A stretch of 64,000 bases of DNA, from positions 310,001-374,000 of the forward strand of contig NZ_JAGHQT010000002.1 in assembly GCF_017744155.1 (NCBI RefSeq), in the 5' to 3' direction. The DNA is from Endozoicomonas sp. G2_1. GTDB lineage: Bacteria; Pseudomonadota; Gammaproteobacteria; Enterobacterales; Alteromonadaceae. The notes under the pieces were generated by a model, which was given only the letters and a program-made list of their open reading frames with translations, was not told the origin of the DNA and made no database searches. The translations under genes and the position numbers were made by a program. This document shows, piece after piece, positions 29,474 to 39,413 of this stretch; positions within the stretch are counted from its first letter, which is position 1; every line of letters begins with the position of its first letter.

Positions 29474-30586
29474 TCATACGGGATGATCAGCACTCTGTTC
29501 AGAGAAAATTAAATTGCGACCGTGTGCTTTCGCACGGTACAAAGCCTTGTCTGCCTGATTTAACAGGGAATCACTGCGCGCACCATTACACGGGATACTA
29601 GAAGCGATACCGGCACTGATAGTGACTGAAAAAACATCTTCATTGTGTTCGATGAGCTTTTCAGCCATGACTGTTCGCAACTGTTCAGTCAATGCAAATA
29701 CTTGATCATGGCCAATATTGGGAATCACTACCGCGAACTCTTCTCCACCGATTCTAGCAATCACGTCAGTTTCTCGTTGAAAAACCTTCGACATCATTCT
29801 TGCCAGCTGTTTAATCACTTCATCGCCAGCTGGATGACCATATTGGTCGTTAATCCGTTTGAAGTGATCGATATCAACCAAAATTAAGGTTAACGTTTGT
29901 TGCTGCCTGAGTTGGTGATACCACATGTGATCAACGTATTGGTCAAAGTAACGGCGGTTATAAACACTAGTCAAACCGTCTTTATTTGACAGCTCCTGCA
30001 GTGCTTGCGCTTGTTCAATTTTCTCCTGATATTCTTTATTGAGTTGCTGACCTTGAAAAAACATGTAAATGGCGTAAAAGACAAGCATCCCCGCCTCTAA
30101 TTTAGCCTCGACAGTCGTGGCGAAAAGAGGCACAACAACAATTGGAATTAACGTATTAGCAGCGATATAAGCTCGGTATAGGTTCTTGTTTAACGCATAT
30201 GTCACGGTACCACTGCTAATAAAAGCAAACATTGCCATAAAAACATATAACAACAGAGGCATAAATGCGGGAAGGAACATCGAAAACGCAAATATTGTAC
30301 TGAATAAAATGCAAGGTAGAACAACATTTGCGCTCAATAAGCCCCACCACAACGAATGACTGTAACCTTTGATTTGTGTTGAATAGCGATAAAAGATTAA
30401 ACGGGTGAGACCAAGTAAGAAAAAAGCGGCGACAATACTATAAAACCAAAGAGGTTGTGTTTGATAAAAGTCAGTACCAACACCGATGGCAAGCCAACCC
30501 AATAGATAAATATAGGTGCCGTTAAGTGTTCTGCGCTCTATGTCTTGTTCTATTTGTTGACAAATTTCAGGGTAAAGAGCAGTCAC
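29474..30586 (-). CDS. Membrane diguanylate cyclase (GGDEF)
   Basis: 370 aa. About six membrane helices fill residues 22-180, then a short coiled coil and a GGDEF domain. The active site reads GGEEF (280-284), a competent variant, and RETD (271-274) five residues upstream is the inhibitory I-site. It should make c-di-GMP and be product-inhibited. The membrane part resembles no sensor family I can name. Encoded alone, convergent to nothing, between rlmB and rpsF. Confidence 0.92.
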   Translation of the reverse strand: MTALYPEICQQIEQDIERRTLNGTYIYLLGWLAIGVGTDFYQTQPLWFYSIVAAFFLLGLTRLIFYRYSTQIKGYSHSLWWGLLSANVVLPCILFSTIFAFSMFLPAFMPLLLYVFMAMFAFISSGTVTYALNKNLYRAYIAANTLIPIVVVPLFATTVEAKLEAGMLVFYAIYMFFQGQQLNKEYQEKIEQAQALQELSNKDGLTSVYNRRYFDQYVDHMWYHQLRQQQTLTLILVDIDHFKRINDQYGHPAGDEVIKQLARMMSKVFQRETDVIARIGGEEFAVVIPNIGHDQVFALTEQLRTVMAEKLIEHNEDVFSVTISAGIASSIPCNGARSDSLLNQADKALYRAKAHGRNLIFSEQSADHPV

Positions 30587-30859
30587 TAGTCTACTCCGTT
30601 AACAGAGCAGACAAGCTCATTAATGATTTGATAAAAGTTTCTGCATTAGCGTTGTCATCCTTAACGCCGCATAATTGTTGACTATTGGTACTACATAAAC
30701 TGCAAGTCACGAAAACGTCCTGTCATGTTGGAATGGCCGTTCAAGCATATGCCGAAGTGACACAAATTTAAAGTGTTTTATGCAAACAATAATAAATATT
30801 TATTTTATTTATCAGTTAATTAGTAGTAAAAAATAGTTTTACACAGGTACCAAAAGCAC

Positions 30860-31615
30860 CTAATTCAAACGCTGCCTAACAATTTCGAACAAGCAAATTC
30901 CGGTCGCGACGGAAACATTCAAACTAGAGACACTACCAGCCATAGGCAATTTAACTAACTGATCACAGTGCTCACGCGTTAAACGGCGCATACCCTTGCC
31001 TTCTGCCCCCATAACGAGTGCCATCGGCCCTTTCAATTCAACATCGTAAAGAGAAGTGTCGGTTTCTCCGGCTGTGCCGATAATCCAAACCCCCATTTGC
31101 TGCAGTGTTTTCATGGTTCTGGCCAAGTTAGTCACTTGTACCAGTGGCACTGTTTCAGCCGCACCCACGGCGACTTTGCGCACCGTGGCAGTTAAACGGG
31201 CGGCATTGTCTTTCGGGACAATAATCGCCTGAACACCGGCGGCGTCTGCGTTGCGCAAACAAGCGCCCAAATTATGTGGGTCAGTAACACCGTCTAAAAT
31301 CAAAAAGAACGGTGTTTGGTCACGGCGTTCAGCTTCGGCAACAATATCGTCAAGGTCGGCTTCGGTGAAGGTTTTACCTGGTGTGACCCGCGCGACAACA
31401 CCTTGGTGCTGCTCACCTTGTGCTTTATCATCTAACACTTTTCGGTTGACCAATTGCACCGGCATTTTGTATTTGCGCGCTAAATTAATAATCGGCATTA
31501 GGCGCTCATCGTCTCGGCCTTTTAACAACCAAAGCTCAATAAAGCGCTCAGGCGCTCGTTTGATCAAAGCATTAACTGCGTGAATACCAATGACTAATTC
31601 ATCTTTTTTCGACAT
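30860..31615 (-). CDS. rlmB: 23S rRNA Gm2251 2'-O-methyltransferase RlmB
   Basis: 251 aa SPOUT (SpoU) methyltransferase: N-terminal L30e-like substrate-binding domain, then [34 protein letters not shown] and [15 protein letters not shown], the three SpoU motifs. It methylates G2251 in the peptidyl-transferase P loop. Encoded 18 nt after rnr. Confidence 0.95.
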   Translation of the reverse strand: MSKKDELVIGIHAVNALIKRAPERFIELWLLKGRDDERLMPIINLARKYKMPVQLVNRKVLDDKAQGEQHQGVVARVTPGKTFTEADLDDIVAEAERRDQTPFFLILDGVTDPHNLGACLRNADAAGVQAIIVPKDNAARLTATVRKVAVGAAETVPLVQVTNLARTMKTLQQMGVWIIGTAGETDTSLYDVELKGPMALVMGAEGKGMRRLTREHCDQLVKLPMAGSVSSLNVSVATGICLFEIVRQRLN

Positions 31616-31633
31616 AAATTTTCTACTAATTTC

Positions 31634-34069
31634 TTACTGATTTTTTGCTTTAGCGCGCGCGTTTTTGCCCGGCCGTGATTTGCGTGCACTGCGTTTTTTC
31701 GCTTTGCTTTTTACTTTTTTATCGGTTTTCTTTTTCGGCTTTGCAGAATCACTTTTAGCACCTGTTTTTGCCGCTTTTTGTTTGATACCGCCCGCTCGAT
31801 GACTAGTTTTGGCCGAAGCGCTCGACTTGCTCTTAGCGGCTTTGCCTTTCGGCAATGGTTTAGCGCGTTTTAACACCGCATCATCACCATAAAGCATCAA
31901 GTCTATTTTCTTTTCGTCTAAATTAACCGAAACCACTTGCACCTTAACCAGATCACCAACCCGATATTTATTATTGGTCTGCTCGCCAACCAGAGATAAG
32001 CGCACTTGATCAAAATGGTAATAATCGCGGCCAAGTGAGCTAATATGCACTAAACCTTCGATATGTAACTCCGACAATCTGACAAAAAAGCCAAAGTTAG
32101 TGACGGTTGAAATCACGCCAGTAAAGTCGTCACCGACGTGATCTTGCATAAACTCACATTTAAGCCAATCGGCAACGTCGCGCGTCGCCTCATCGGCGCG
32201 GCGTTCAGTCATTGAACAATGCTCACCGAGCTCAACTACAGCTTCTACTGGGTAGGCATAACAGCCATCGTTGGCAGCACTGTTATTTTGTCCTTCGAGT
32301 ACCGCTTTAATGACACGGTGAATGACTAAATCCGGATAACGGCGAATCGGTGAGGTGAAATGACTGTATTGCGGCAATGCCAAACCAAAATGGCCCAAAT
32401 TATCGCTTTGATAAACCGCTTGCTTCATTGAGCGCAATAACATGGTTTGAATTAATTCCTGATCAGGGCGATCAGCAACTTTCGCTAAAATAGCGCCATA
32501 ATCTGACGGTTCTGGCTCACTTTCACTACCTTTAAGTGAAAACTCTACTCCCAACTCGCGTAAATATTGGAGAAAGTTGCGATACTTTTCTTCACCCGGT
32601 TTATCATGCACTCGGAAAAGGCCTGGCATTTGATGCTTTTCAACAAACTTGGCGGTCGCGACATTGGCCAAAATCATACACTCTTCAATGATTTTATGGG
32701 CGTCGTTACGTATTAGGGGCTCAATTGACTCGATTTTGCGGTCGGCGTTGAAAATAAAGCGCGATTCTTCGGTTTCAAAAGCAATAGCACCGCGACTTAA
32801 GCGCGCCTGATCGAGCGCTAAGTACATATTATGAAGTTCTTGTAAGTCCGACACCAAGGGCTGATATTGCTCAATGAGTGCTTCATCACCTTCAAGGATG
32901 GCAGCCACTTTGGTATAGGTAAGTCGTGCTTTTGAGCGCATCACTGCAGGGTAAAACTTGCTGCCCGAGAGCTTACCTTTGGCACTAATGGTCATTTCAC
33001 AAACCATACACAGGCGATCAACATCGGGGTTAAGTGAACACAGCCCATTCGAAAGCTTTTCCGGTAACATTGGAATCACTTGGCTCGGGAAATAAACCGA
33101 GTTGCCGCGGGCTATCGCTTCTTCATCAAGGGCTGAGCCGGGACGAACGTAATAACTGACATCAGCAATTGCCACCCACAAACGCCAGCCACCACTGGCT
33201 TTAGTTTGACAGTAAACGGCATCGTCAAAGTCACGGGCATCTTCACCATCGATGGTTACCAGCGGTAAGTCGCGCAAATCAACTCGGCTTGCTTTCGCTG
33301 CTTCAGGCACTTCATCCGCCAGTGGCTCAATCTCATCAAGTACTTGCTGTGACCATTTATGTGGTAAGTCGTGCTCGCGCAAAGCAATGTCAATTTCCAT
33401 CCCCGGCGCCATGTGATCACCCAGTACTTCAACAACCTTACCTATGGCATTTGAGCGTTTACTTGGCCGATGAGTCAACTCAACCACCACTATCTGGCCG
33501 TGCCTTGCACCGAGTTTGTCTTCAGCGGGAATAATAATGTCTTGATTAATTCTGGCATCGTCAGGCACGACAAAGGCAATGTGATTCTCAACAAAATAAC
33601 GACCGACGATTGGCGCTTTGCGCGGCTCAATCACTTCGAGAATGCGCACTTCTTGGCGACCTTTCTTATCCGCTCGGTCAACTAAAATAGCGCTGGCAAT
33701 ATCGCCGTGAAAAACGCGTACCATTTCATGAGAGGTAATAAACAAATCTTTACCGCCCTGGTCTGGGACGAAAAAGCCATAACCATCGCGATGCCCCAAC
33801 ACTTTGCCAGTTAAGACACTGTTTTTCGGTGCAATCGCATATTGCTTAAACTTGTTAAAAACAATTTGCCCTTCGCGTTCCATCGCTCTTAAACGCCGTT
33901 TCAAGCCAATTAGCATTTGCTCATCACCGTAGTTGAGCATTTTGGTCAAGGCTTTAAAACTCGGTGGCGGGCTGCACTGAGCGATAAGGTCCAACAGCAT
34001 TTCACGGCTGGCTATTGGTTTTTCGTACTTGGCGGCTTCACGTTTGAAATGAGGATCGTTATAGGTCAA
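31634..34069 (-). CDS. rnr: Exoribonuclease R
   Basis: 811 aa. N-terminal helix-turn-helix, cold-shock domains, the RNB catalytic domain with the Asp cluster (TIDGEDARDFDDAVY), an S1 domain (about 640-725) and a Lys/Arg/Ser-rich tail (about 735-811). A processive 3'-5' exoribonuclease that degrades structured RNA. rnr-rlmB is a standard gammaproteobacterial pair. Confidence 0.97.
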   Translation of the reverse strand: MTYNDPHFKREAAKYEKPIASREMLLDLIAQCSPPPSFKALTKMLNYGDEQMLIGLKRRLRAMEREGQIVFNKFKQYAIAPKNSVLTGKVLGHRDGYGFFVPDQGGKDLFITSHEMVRVFHGDIASAILVDRADKKGRQEVRILEVIEPRKAPIVGRYFVENHIAFVVPDDARINQDIIIPAEDKLGARHGQIVVVELTHRPSKRSNAIGKVVEVLGDHMAPGMEIDIALREHDLPHKWSQQVLDEIEPLADEVPEAAKASRVDLRDLPLVTIDGEDARDFDDAVYCQTKASGGWRLWVAIADVSYYVRPGSALDEEAIARGNSVYFPSQVIPMLPEKLSNGLCSLNPDVDRLCMVCEMTISAKGKLSGSKFYPAVMRSKARLTYTKVAAILEGDEALIEQYQPLVSDLQELHNMYLALDQARLSRGAIAFETEESRFIFNADRKIESIEPLIRNDAHKIIEECMILANVATAKFVEKHQMPGLFRVHDKPGEEKYRNFLQYLRELGVEFSLKGSESEPEPSDYGAILAKVADRPDQELIQTMLLRSMKQAVYQSDNLGHFGLALPQYSHFTSPIRRYPDLVIHRVIKAVLEGQNNSAANDGCYAYPVEAVVELGEHCSMTERRADEATRDVADWLKCEFMQDHVGDDFTGVISTVTNFGFFVRLSELHIEGLVHISSLGRDYYHFDQVRLSLVGEQTNNKYRVGDLVKVQVVSVNLDEKKIDLMLYGDDAVLKRAKPLPKGKAAKSKSSASAKTSHRAGGIKQKAAKTGAKSDSAKPKKKTDKKVKSKAKKRSARKSRPGKNARAKAKNQ

Positions 34070-34140
34070 AACTTGCCTTGTCTGTCGATGGGAACGGTTA
34101 ATTGCTTTTATTATACCCTAGCGCAAATAAAATGAATGCA

Positions 34141-34175
34141 AAAAAAATGGCTTGCAGTACAGCAAGCCATTTTTA
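34141..34175 (-). terminator. Terminator after the Ig-like lipoprotein gene
   Basis: Nine-pair stem ATGGCTTGC/GCAAGCCAT with a six-base loop and T runs on both strands, 18 nt past the stop at 34193. Confidence 0.88.
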
Positions 34176-34192
34176 AATCAAAGAAACAAAAT

Positions 34193-36616
34193 TTAGTTCA
34201 GCACGTATGAAAATACAATGGGTGTTGTGACACCACTTGGCGAGCTAATCTCTATGGTAATGGTGCCATTTTCAGGGTCGCCGTCAACTGGGTTTGAGAT
34301 GTTAAACGTCAGTTGATGACCATTGCGACCTGCACTGTTAAGCACGCTGAAACTGGTCGTTCCATCTAAGTTACCAGCTGATGCACCAACGCTTACTTGA
34401 GTATCTCTAGGCATGACATTACCGGCTGTATCTGAGAACGCCAAAGTAAAGGTTTGGCTTGCACCATCGGCAATCGCAGGCAATGCAACTGTTGCAGTAC
34501 CGTCGTTACTCGCGACAACGCCAATGCCATTGGCAATCAATTGGTAATTAGCGGCAGAGCTTGCCATCACTAATTCTATGGCTTTACGGACGTGAATTGA
34601 ACGAGTGCTCGAACAGTTTGCTCCCGAACACTGTGGTCCATTAAATTGGCTATCACGACCGTCAAAAGTATTATTGTTATTAAAATCGATAAACACTTCG
34701 CCATTGTCGCGAACGCCATTGGTGTTGTCGTCGCGCCATGCTTCACTCATATCCAAAAAGCCTGAAGCTTGCGGTGTAGCACGACCAAAACCAGACGCGA
34801 CAAACGTGGCTGCATTGCTTGAGTCGGTCGCGTCAAGCGCACTGCCGTCGCTGTCGTCAAAGCTATTGTTGCCGTTAGTGTCAAAAAAGCTTTCATGGCC
34901 AATTGCCGTCGCTAAAATCGTGACTCGATGATCGGCAACACGCGGTTCGCTGCTAGTCCAAGTTACGGTACAAGAGCCACCAGCAGTGTTACAGCTAGGC
35001 TGAATAACACCGCCTTCAGTAGTGAAGTTAACGGTCGTGCCGTCAGGTACTGGGTTGTTGAAGTTATCAGCTAAATACACTGAAACTTCTGACGTGACAC
35101 CACTAATTGAGTCGGCTTCAGGGTTGAGCAAGGCTGCTGACAATGTAAATGAGCGCTGCTCCGGCAAACCAGTATTGATCGACAATAAATCAGATTGCGT
35201 TTGTACCGTGTCATCACCCAAGGTAGCAACCGCATTAACTCGAACAGCCGTTGGCACGGTGCCCGCCGTCACTTTAGTGGTAATTAAACCTTGGCTGTTG
35301 GTCAAACCTTGTGTTGGGCTTACTTCAATACCACCAGCATTGGTTGATAACGTAAAGTTAACCGGTTGCTGAGCTAATGAATTACCTGAATCACTGTTCA
35401 CTCTAAATGTAAGTGTCGAGGTCTCTTGCTGGCCTTGGCCGCCAGTACCACGTAGGACAATGGCACTTGGCTCGGCAGAAACGAACTCTATCGCGCCAAT
35501 TTGCTCGCCACTAATACTGATGTTAGCAGTAGCTTGTCTAATCGTACCGTTATTGTTAATTGACGCTATGATGACATCATCAACACCTGTGCGACCAGCA
35601 CAGCTGGTATCAACAAATGTAGATTGGGCGCGACCATTAATTGTATTCACTGTCTCGTCAACTGTGGCATTGTTGTTAGCGACACAGCTTGAGGTAAAGG
35701 TAACTGGTGTTGGTGTTGTTACGCGATTGCCTTGACCATCGATTAAATCGACGGTTAAGCCCAAAGTACCACCGGCACTTAAGTTACCATTGGCAAGAGA
35801 TAAACGAATAGTGCCTTCGGTAAAACTGTTGTTATCGTCGAATGAACCAATTCTCAAACCAGGGTCAACGACAACCGCGTCAGCAGCAAGGATTTGATAA
35901 TTAGTGGTGCTAGTGAGGTTTGCCGCTGCGTAACTTGCGGTCAGTACTCCCGCCCCGAGACTATCACCGCCGGTTAGGGTAACTGTTGCTAGGCCTTGGC
36001 TGTTGGTGAGTGCAGACGGCGCGCTTAACGTACCGACTTCTGCGGTAAAGGTAATAATTTCATTGACGATTGGCTGATTACTTGAATTGACCAATACCGC
36101 GCTAATACTAGCGGTTTCATCAGCTCTAAACTGATTAACAGCATTGCCATCAAGAATGAGTTGGCTGGTTAACGTGCTTTGCGCTTGTGGGTTATCAGCG
36201 CGGACAAATTCATACGCTTGTTCTGCAGACACATCGCCAATACTTGCAGTGACCGTTGCCGCACCAATACTGGCATCGCTATTCGACAATGAAACAACCG
36301 CTTGCCCGGCACTATCGGTAAGCTTAGCGGCGGGCGATAGGTCGCCTAAGTCGGCAGTAAAATCAATGCGTTGGTTGGTCAGTAGATTATTGTTTTGATC
36401 CCGCAGTGTCGCGGTAAAGGTGATGGTTTCATCGGTATTAAAACTGGACTTAACCGCGCCGTTGCTGTCGGTAACCGTTAAGACAATTGAAGTAGGCGTT
36501 GCAGTGGTCACACCGCTGCCGTCGGTTATTGTCTCGTTTTCACCGGAGCTGCCATTACAGCCGGCAAGTGCCAAAGCAATCGTGAAACTGATCGTTAGCC
36601 AAAACTTATTCATCAT
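34193..36616 (-). CDS. Large Ig-like-repeat lipoprotein
   Basis: About 807 aa (ATG at 36616 or 36613; GGA a few nt upstream). Lipobox LAGC (about residue 19) followed by repeated bacterial Ig-like (invasin Big_1-type) domains, recognisable from repeats such as PIVNEIITFTAEVGTLSAP and LTNSQGLATVTLTGG. Around residues 555-625 two Asp/Asn-rich EF-hand-like stretches occur (DTNGNNSFDDSD and DFNNNNTFDGRD), likely Ca-binding, near CSGANC. Probably a surface or periplasm-facing adhesive lipoprotein; the ligand is unknown. Confidence 0.85.
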   Translation of the reverse strand: MMNKFWLTISFTIALALAGCNGSSGENETITDGSGVTTATPTSIVLTVTDSNGAVKSSFNTDETITFTATLRDQNNNLLTNQRIDFTADLGDLSPAAKLTDSAGQAVVSLSNSDASIGAATVTASIGDVSAEQAYEFVRADNPQAQSTLTSQLILDGNAVNQFRADETASISAVLVNSSNQPIVNEIITFTAEVGTLSAPSALTNSQGLATVTLTGGDSLGAGVLTASYAAANLTSTTNYQILAADAVVVDPGLRIGSFDDNNSFTEGTIRLSLANGNLSAGGTLGLTVDLIDGQGNRVTTPTPVTFTSSCVANNNATVDETVNTINGRAQSTFVDTSCAGRTGVDDVIIASINNNGTIRQATANISISGEQIGAIEFVSAEPSAIVLRGTGGQGQQETSTLTFRVNSDSGNSLAQQPVNFTLSTNAGGIEVSPTQGLTNSQGLITTKVTAGTVPTAVRVNAVATLGDDTVQTQSDLLSINTGLPEQRSFTLSAALLNPEADSISGVTSEVSVYLADNFNNPVPDGTTVNFTTEGGVIQPSCNTAGGSCTVTWTSSEPRVADHRVTILATAIGHESFFDTNGNNSFDDSDGSALDATDSSNAATFVASGFGRATPQASGFLDMSEAWRDDNTNGVRDNGEVFIDFNNNNTFDGRDSQFNGPQCSGANCSSTRSIHVRKAIELVMASSAANYQLIANGIGVVASNDGTATVALPAIADGASQTFTLAFSDTAGNVMPRDTQVSVGASAGNLDGTTSFSVLNSAGRNGHQLTFNISNPVDGDPENGTITIEISSPSGVTTPIVFSYVLN

Positions 36617-36707
36617 ATTTTCCATCTAAACCGCGATTATAAAGCATTGATTATTTCAGCAGTTTACGATCAAAAAATAGGAATGTCATACACTTAATGA
36701 TAGCTTT

Positions 36708-37322
36708 TTAGTATTTACCGGCCTTTGCCGCCAATACCACGTGTTCTGGCATTTTTTCCGCTAATTTACTCAGTGCTTGGCTGATTTGTTTATAAGTCGA
36801 TTTATCGTCGGTCACGGCATTGTGTAACTGGCTATACAAGCTTGGGTAGTCAAGCGGGCTACCATGCCCTTGATTATAAATTTTCGCCAAACGCAACTGT
36901 GCTTTTAGGTTAGCTAAATTTGACGCTTCACGCAGGTACACAATCGCTTTTGCCATGTCGGGCTGCATAAATTTGCCGACGTGGTAATAACGTCCCAATT
37001 GTTCAAGCCCTTCAGCCAAGCCCTGATCCGCCGCCAATTTCATATAATGTAAGCCAAGCGGGATGTCTTTTTTAATACAAACACCATAGGCCAACATATC
37101 ACCCCACAGAAATTGGTATGATGGCATTTTGGCTTTCACTGCACGTGCTTCAATATCTTGAACCAGTTGACACTCATCAATAACAACTTGGCTTAAGTGT
37201 TTGTTTTCTTTTATCAAGTCTAGAAGTTGGTTGTCGCTATAAATTTGCACTGCGCGTAATTCTTGCGCGTTAACGCCTTGGTTGACACCAAAAACAAACA
37301 AAATGGTCCATAATAAACGCAT
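36708..37322 (-). CDS. motX: Sodium-driven polar flagellar stator protein MotX
   Basis: 204 aa from ATG 37322. Signal peptide (LLWTILFVFGVNQGVNA) then Sel1-like/TPR repeats. The segments CQLVQDIEARA, YQFLWGDMLAYGVC, LEQLGRYYHVGK and MPEHVV match what I know of Vibrio and Shewanella MotX, which with MotY forms the T ring that holds PomAB stators. The neighbourhood near rnr/rlmB is also where I recall it in Shewanella. It implies a Na+-driven polar flagellum encoded elsewhere. Confidence 0.85.
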   Translation of the reverse strand: MRLLWTILFVFGVNQGVNAQELRAVQIYSDNQLLDLIKENKHLSQVVIDECQLVQDIEARAVKAKMPSYQFLWGDMLAYGVCIKKDIPLGLHYMKLAADQGLAEGLEQLGRYYHVGKFMQPDMAKAIVYLREASNLANLKAQLRLAKIYNQGHGSPLDYPSLYSQLHNAVTDDKSTYKQISQALSKLAEKMPEHVVLAAKAGKY

Positions 37323-37382
37323 CGTCACTGTTTACTACCTCTATTGATTACGCCCACAGCTATCAAGATATGCTCTATACTG

Positions 37383-37409
37383 TTATCGACGACAGACAAA
37401 TTTTCTGTA
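37383..37409 (-). promoter_or_regulatory. Candidate sigma-28 (FliA) promoter of motX
   Basis: Minus strand TACA, 15 nt, GTCGATAA: ten of twelve positions of the flagellar consensus TAAA-N15-GCCGATAA, about 60 nt upstream of the motX ATG. Late flagellar genes such as motX use sigma-28 in Vibrio, which supports the call. Confidence 0.5.
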
Positions 37410-37587
37410 GTGTTCTAGATAAATTGCCTGATACTTTTAGTGATATCACTAGCAATATAAATACCAGATTACTGTCACGTTAATGGCAGATACCAAAGTA
37501 ACTCAGCATTATTTGCAAAAATTCGCAATTTGCGGTTAGATGTTAAGCAATAAACGCTGTTAAATTATTGCATACCCGCTTATCTCA

Positions 37588-38760
37588 ATGATCGTTGAAA
37601 TTGATATCCAAGAACTCAGCGAAGGCCATTATGTTGTTGATATTGTCAAACAACAAGCTAGTTACGCCTTAACAAACTCTGGACATATTAAAAATCAACA
37701 AGTTATTGAGTCACTCAAGCGTAAAGGCGTACTTTCTGTTCTTATCGACACTAGTAAAAGTGAATCGAACCAAGAAGGCAATGCAAAACTTGGTCGTTTT
37801 CACGATGAACAATTACCCGCTATTGTTGAAATTACTAAGGCCAAGAAATTATTCAACCAATCAAAACAACTGCAGCAACAATTACTGCAAGACTTTGCTT
37901 CCGGTGAGCCCGTTAACCTCACGCCAATCGTCGAAAGTAGCAACCAAACCTTAAACGCAATTTATAAAAATCCCGACGCGTTGGCCTGTATCATTAACAT
38001 TCGCGAAAAAAGCGAATACTTGCTCGAACACTCGGTCGCAGTCTCAATGTTGATGAGTATTTTTGCCCACTATCTCGCACTTGATCATCAAATTAGTCAG
38101 CAGCTCGCACTGGGTGCCTTTCTACACGACGTTGGTAAGGTCAAGATTCCCGATGTACTGCTCAACAAGCGCAGTAAATTAACGCCAACCGAATACGCGA
38201 TCGTAAAAACCCATGTCAACCATTCTATTGAGCTGGTGCGGCAAATTCCAGGGCTCTCCGAAATCAGCATGGAAGTGGTTGCACTTCATCACGAACGACT
38301 AAACGGCAGCGGTTATCCCTACAAATTAACCGCAGACAAAATCAGTCAGTACGGCCGAATGATCGCAATCTGCGATGTCTTCGACGCGTTAATTTCCAAT
38401 AAGACACACAAAAACGGCTACAGCCATGTTCAAGCCTTTGCCATTTTGCGCAAAATGGGTCAAAAGCAAGAACTTGATATTCAGTTAGTTGATGCTTTTA
38501 TCAAGTGTTTAGGCGTTTATCCGGTTGGCTCGCTGGTGGAGTTGAGTTCGCAAAAGTTGGCCATTGTTGAAGCTAGGAATCTACAAGATACCTTAAAACC
38601 GAAAGTGCGCAGCTTTTACGATCTCACTGATCGACGCTATATCATGACTCAAGACATTGATTTAAGCCAAAGTTCGGAAAAAATCCTCAAAGGATGTCGA
38701 GCCGAAGATTACAAACTTGATATGAACAAAATAATTGAGTTTTTAATGATGCAGGGATAG
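37588..38760 (+). CDS. HD-GYP c-di-GMP phosphodiesterase
   Basis: 390 aa. N-terminal DUF3391-type domain (about 1-70), then an HD-GYP domain with FLHDVGK (His180-Asp181), HH at 234-235 and the signature GSGYP (240-244). Such proteins hydrolyse c-di-GMP to GMP. No receiver or membrane segment, so it is a cytosolic enzyme. Encoded alone, divergent from motX. Confidence 0.93.
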   Translation: MIVEIDIQELSEGHYVVDIVKQQASYALTNSGHIKNQQVIESLKRKGVLSVLIDTSKSESNQEGNAKLGRFHDEQLPAIVEITKAKKLFNQSKQLQQQLLQDFASGEPVNLTPIVESSNQTLNAIYKNPDALACIINIREKSEYLLEHSVAVSMLMSIFAHYLALDHQISQQLALGAFLHDVGKVKIPDVLLNKRSKLTPTEYAIVKTHVNHSIELVRQIPGLSEISMEVVALHHERLNGSGYPYKLTADKISQYGRMIAICDVFDALISNKTHKNGYSHVQAFAILRKMGQKQELDIQLVDAFIKCLGVYPVGSLVELSSQKLAIVEARNLQDTLKPKVRSFYDLTDRRYIMTQDIDLSQSSEKILKGCRAEDYKLDMNKIIEFLMMQG

Positions 38761-38810
38761 GACGAATTGTCGTTTTTGAAGGTCAGCACTGTCTTTGAAA
38801 TCAAACCACT

Positions 38811-38843
38811 AAAAACAAAAAAACGCCGGCCAAGGCCAGCGTC
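38811..38843 (-). terminator. Terminator of erpA
   Basis: Minus strand GACGCTGGCC/GGCCGGCGT stem with one T-G wobble and a very small TT centre, followed by TTTTTTTGTTTTT, 27 nt past the erpA stop. Confidence 0.8.
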
Positions 38844-38869
38844 TTAACAGTAAATTTTTACTGACCGAG

Positions 38870-39211
38870 TTAGATCGAGAATGATGCGCCACAACCACAT
38901 GTAGTGGTCGCGTTTGGGTTAGTCACCAAAAAGCGACTGCCTTCTAAGCCTTCGGTGTAATCAACTTCGCCGCCAACTAAATATTGTAAGCTCATTGGAT
39001 CAACCACCAAAGTAACCCCTTGCTTTTCGATGGTCATATCGCCCTCGTTAACCTTTTCATCAAAGGTAAAGCCATACTGAAAACCAGAACAGCCGCCACC
39101 GGTAACGTAAACCCTAAGTTTTAATTCTGGGTTCTCTTCCTCGGTAATCAAGGTCAATACTTTACTCGCTGCAGCGTCAGTAAATTGTATTGGTAATTCT
39201 GGATTCGACAT
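38870..39211 (-). CDS. erpA: Iron-sulfur cluster insertion protein ErpA
   Basis: 113 aa A-type carrier. The three ligand cysteines are Cys41 ([11 protein letters not shown]), Cys105 and Cys107 (TTCGCG). It delivers [4Fe-4S] clusters to targets such as IspG/IspH. Monocistronic, with its own promoter and terminator. Confidence 0.95.
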   Translation of the reverse strand: MSNPELPIQFTDAAASKVLTLITEEENPELKLRVYVTGGGCSGFQYGFTFDEKVNEGDMTIEKQGVTLVVDPMSLQYLVGGEVDYTEGLEGSRFLVTNPNATTTCGCGASFSI

Positions 39212-39324
39212 GATGAATACTACTCTTGCTTTTTCTAAATTGATTAACTCAGGCCACAGTGCTCATTAACTTTATCTATAACTGTTTAGTTATTTAAAAC
39301 AGCTGATAAATTGCACAGGCGCGT

Positions 39325-39353
39325 ATTATCTTAAACCTGACTATTTTAATCAA
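39325..39353 (-). promoter_or_regulatory. Candidate promoter of erpA
   Basis: Minus strand TTGATT (39348-39353), 17-nt spacer, GATAAT (39325-39330). The leader would be about 110 nt. No IscR site is obvious to me. Confidence 0.5.
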
Positions 39354-39413
39354 GTATTGTGTCATGCTATTTTGCTTTAGCTAATGACAAAATCAATACG
39401 AAAGGCGTTACTA

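Noticed and set aside
34605-35735. Several plus-strand frames of 90-116 aa
   Set aside because: Antisense to the Ig-repeat lipoprotein, produced by its biased codons.
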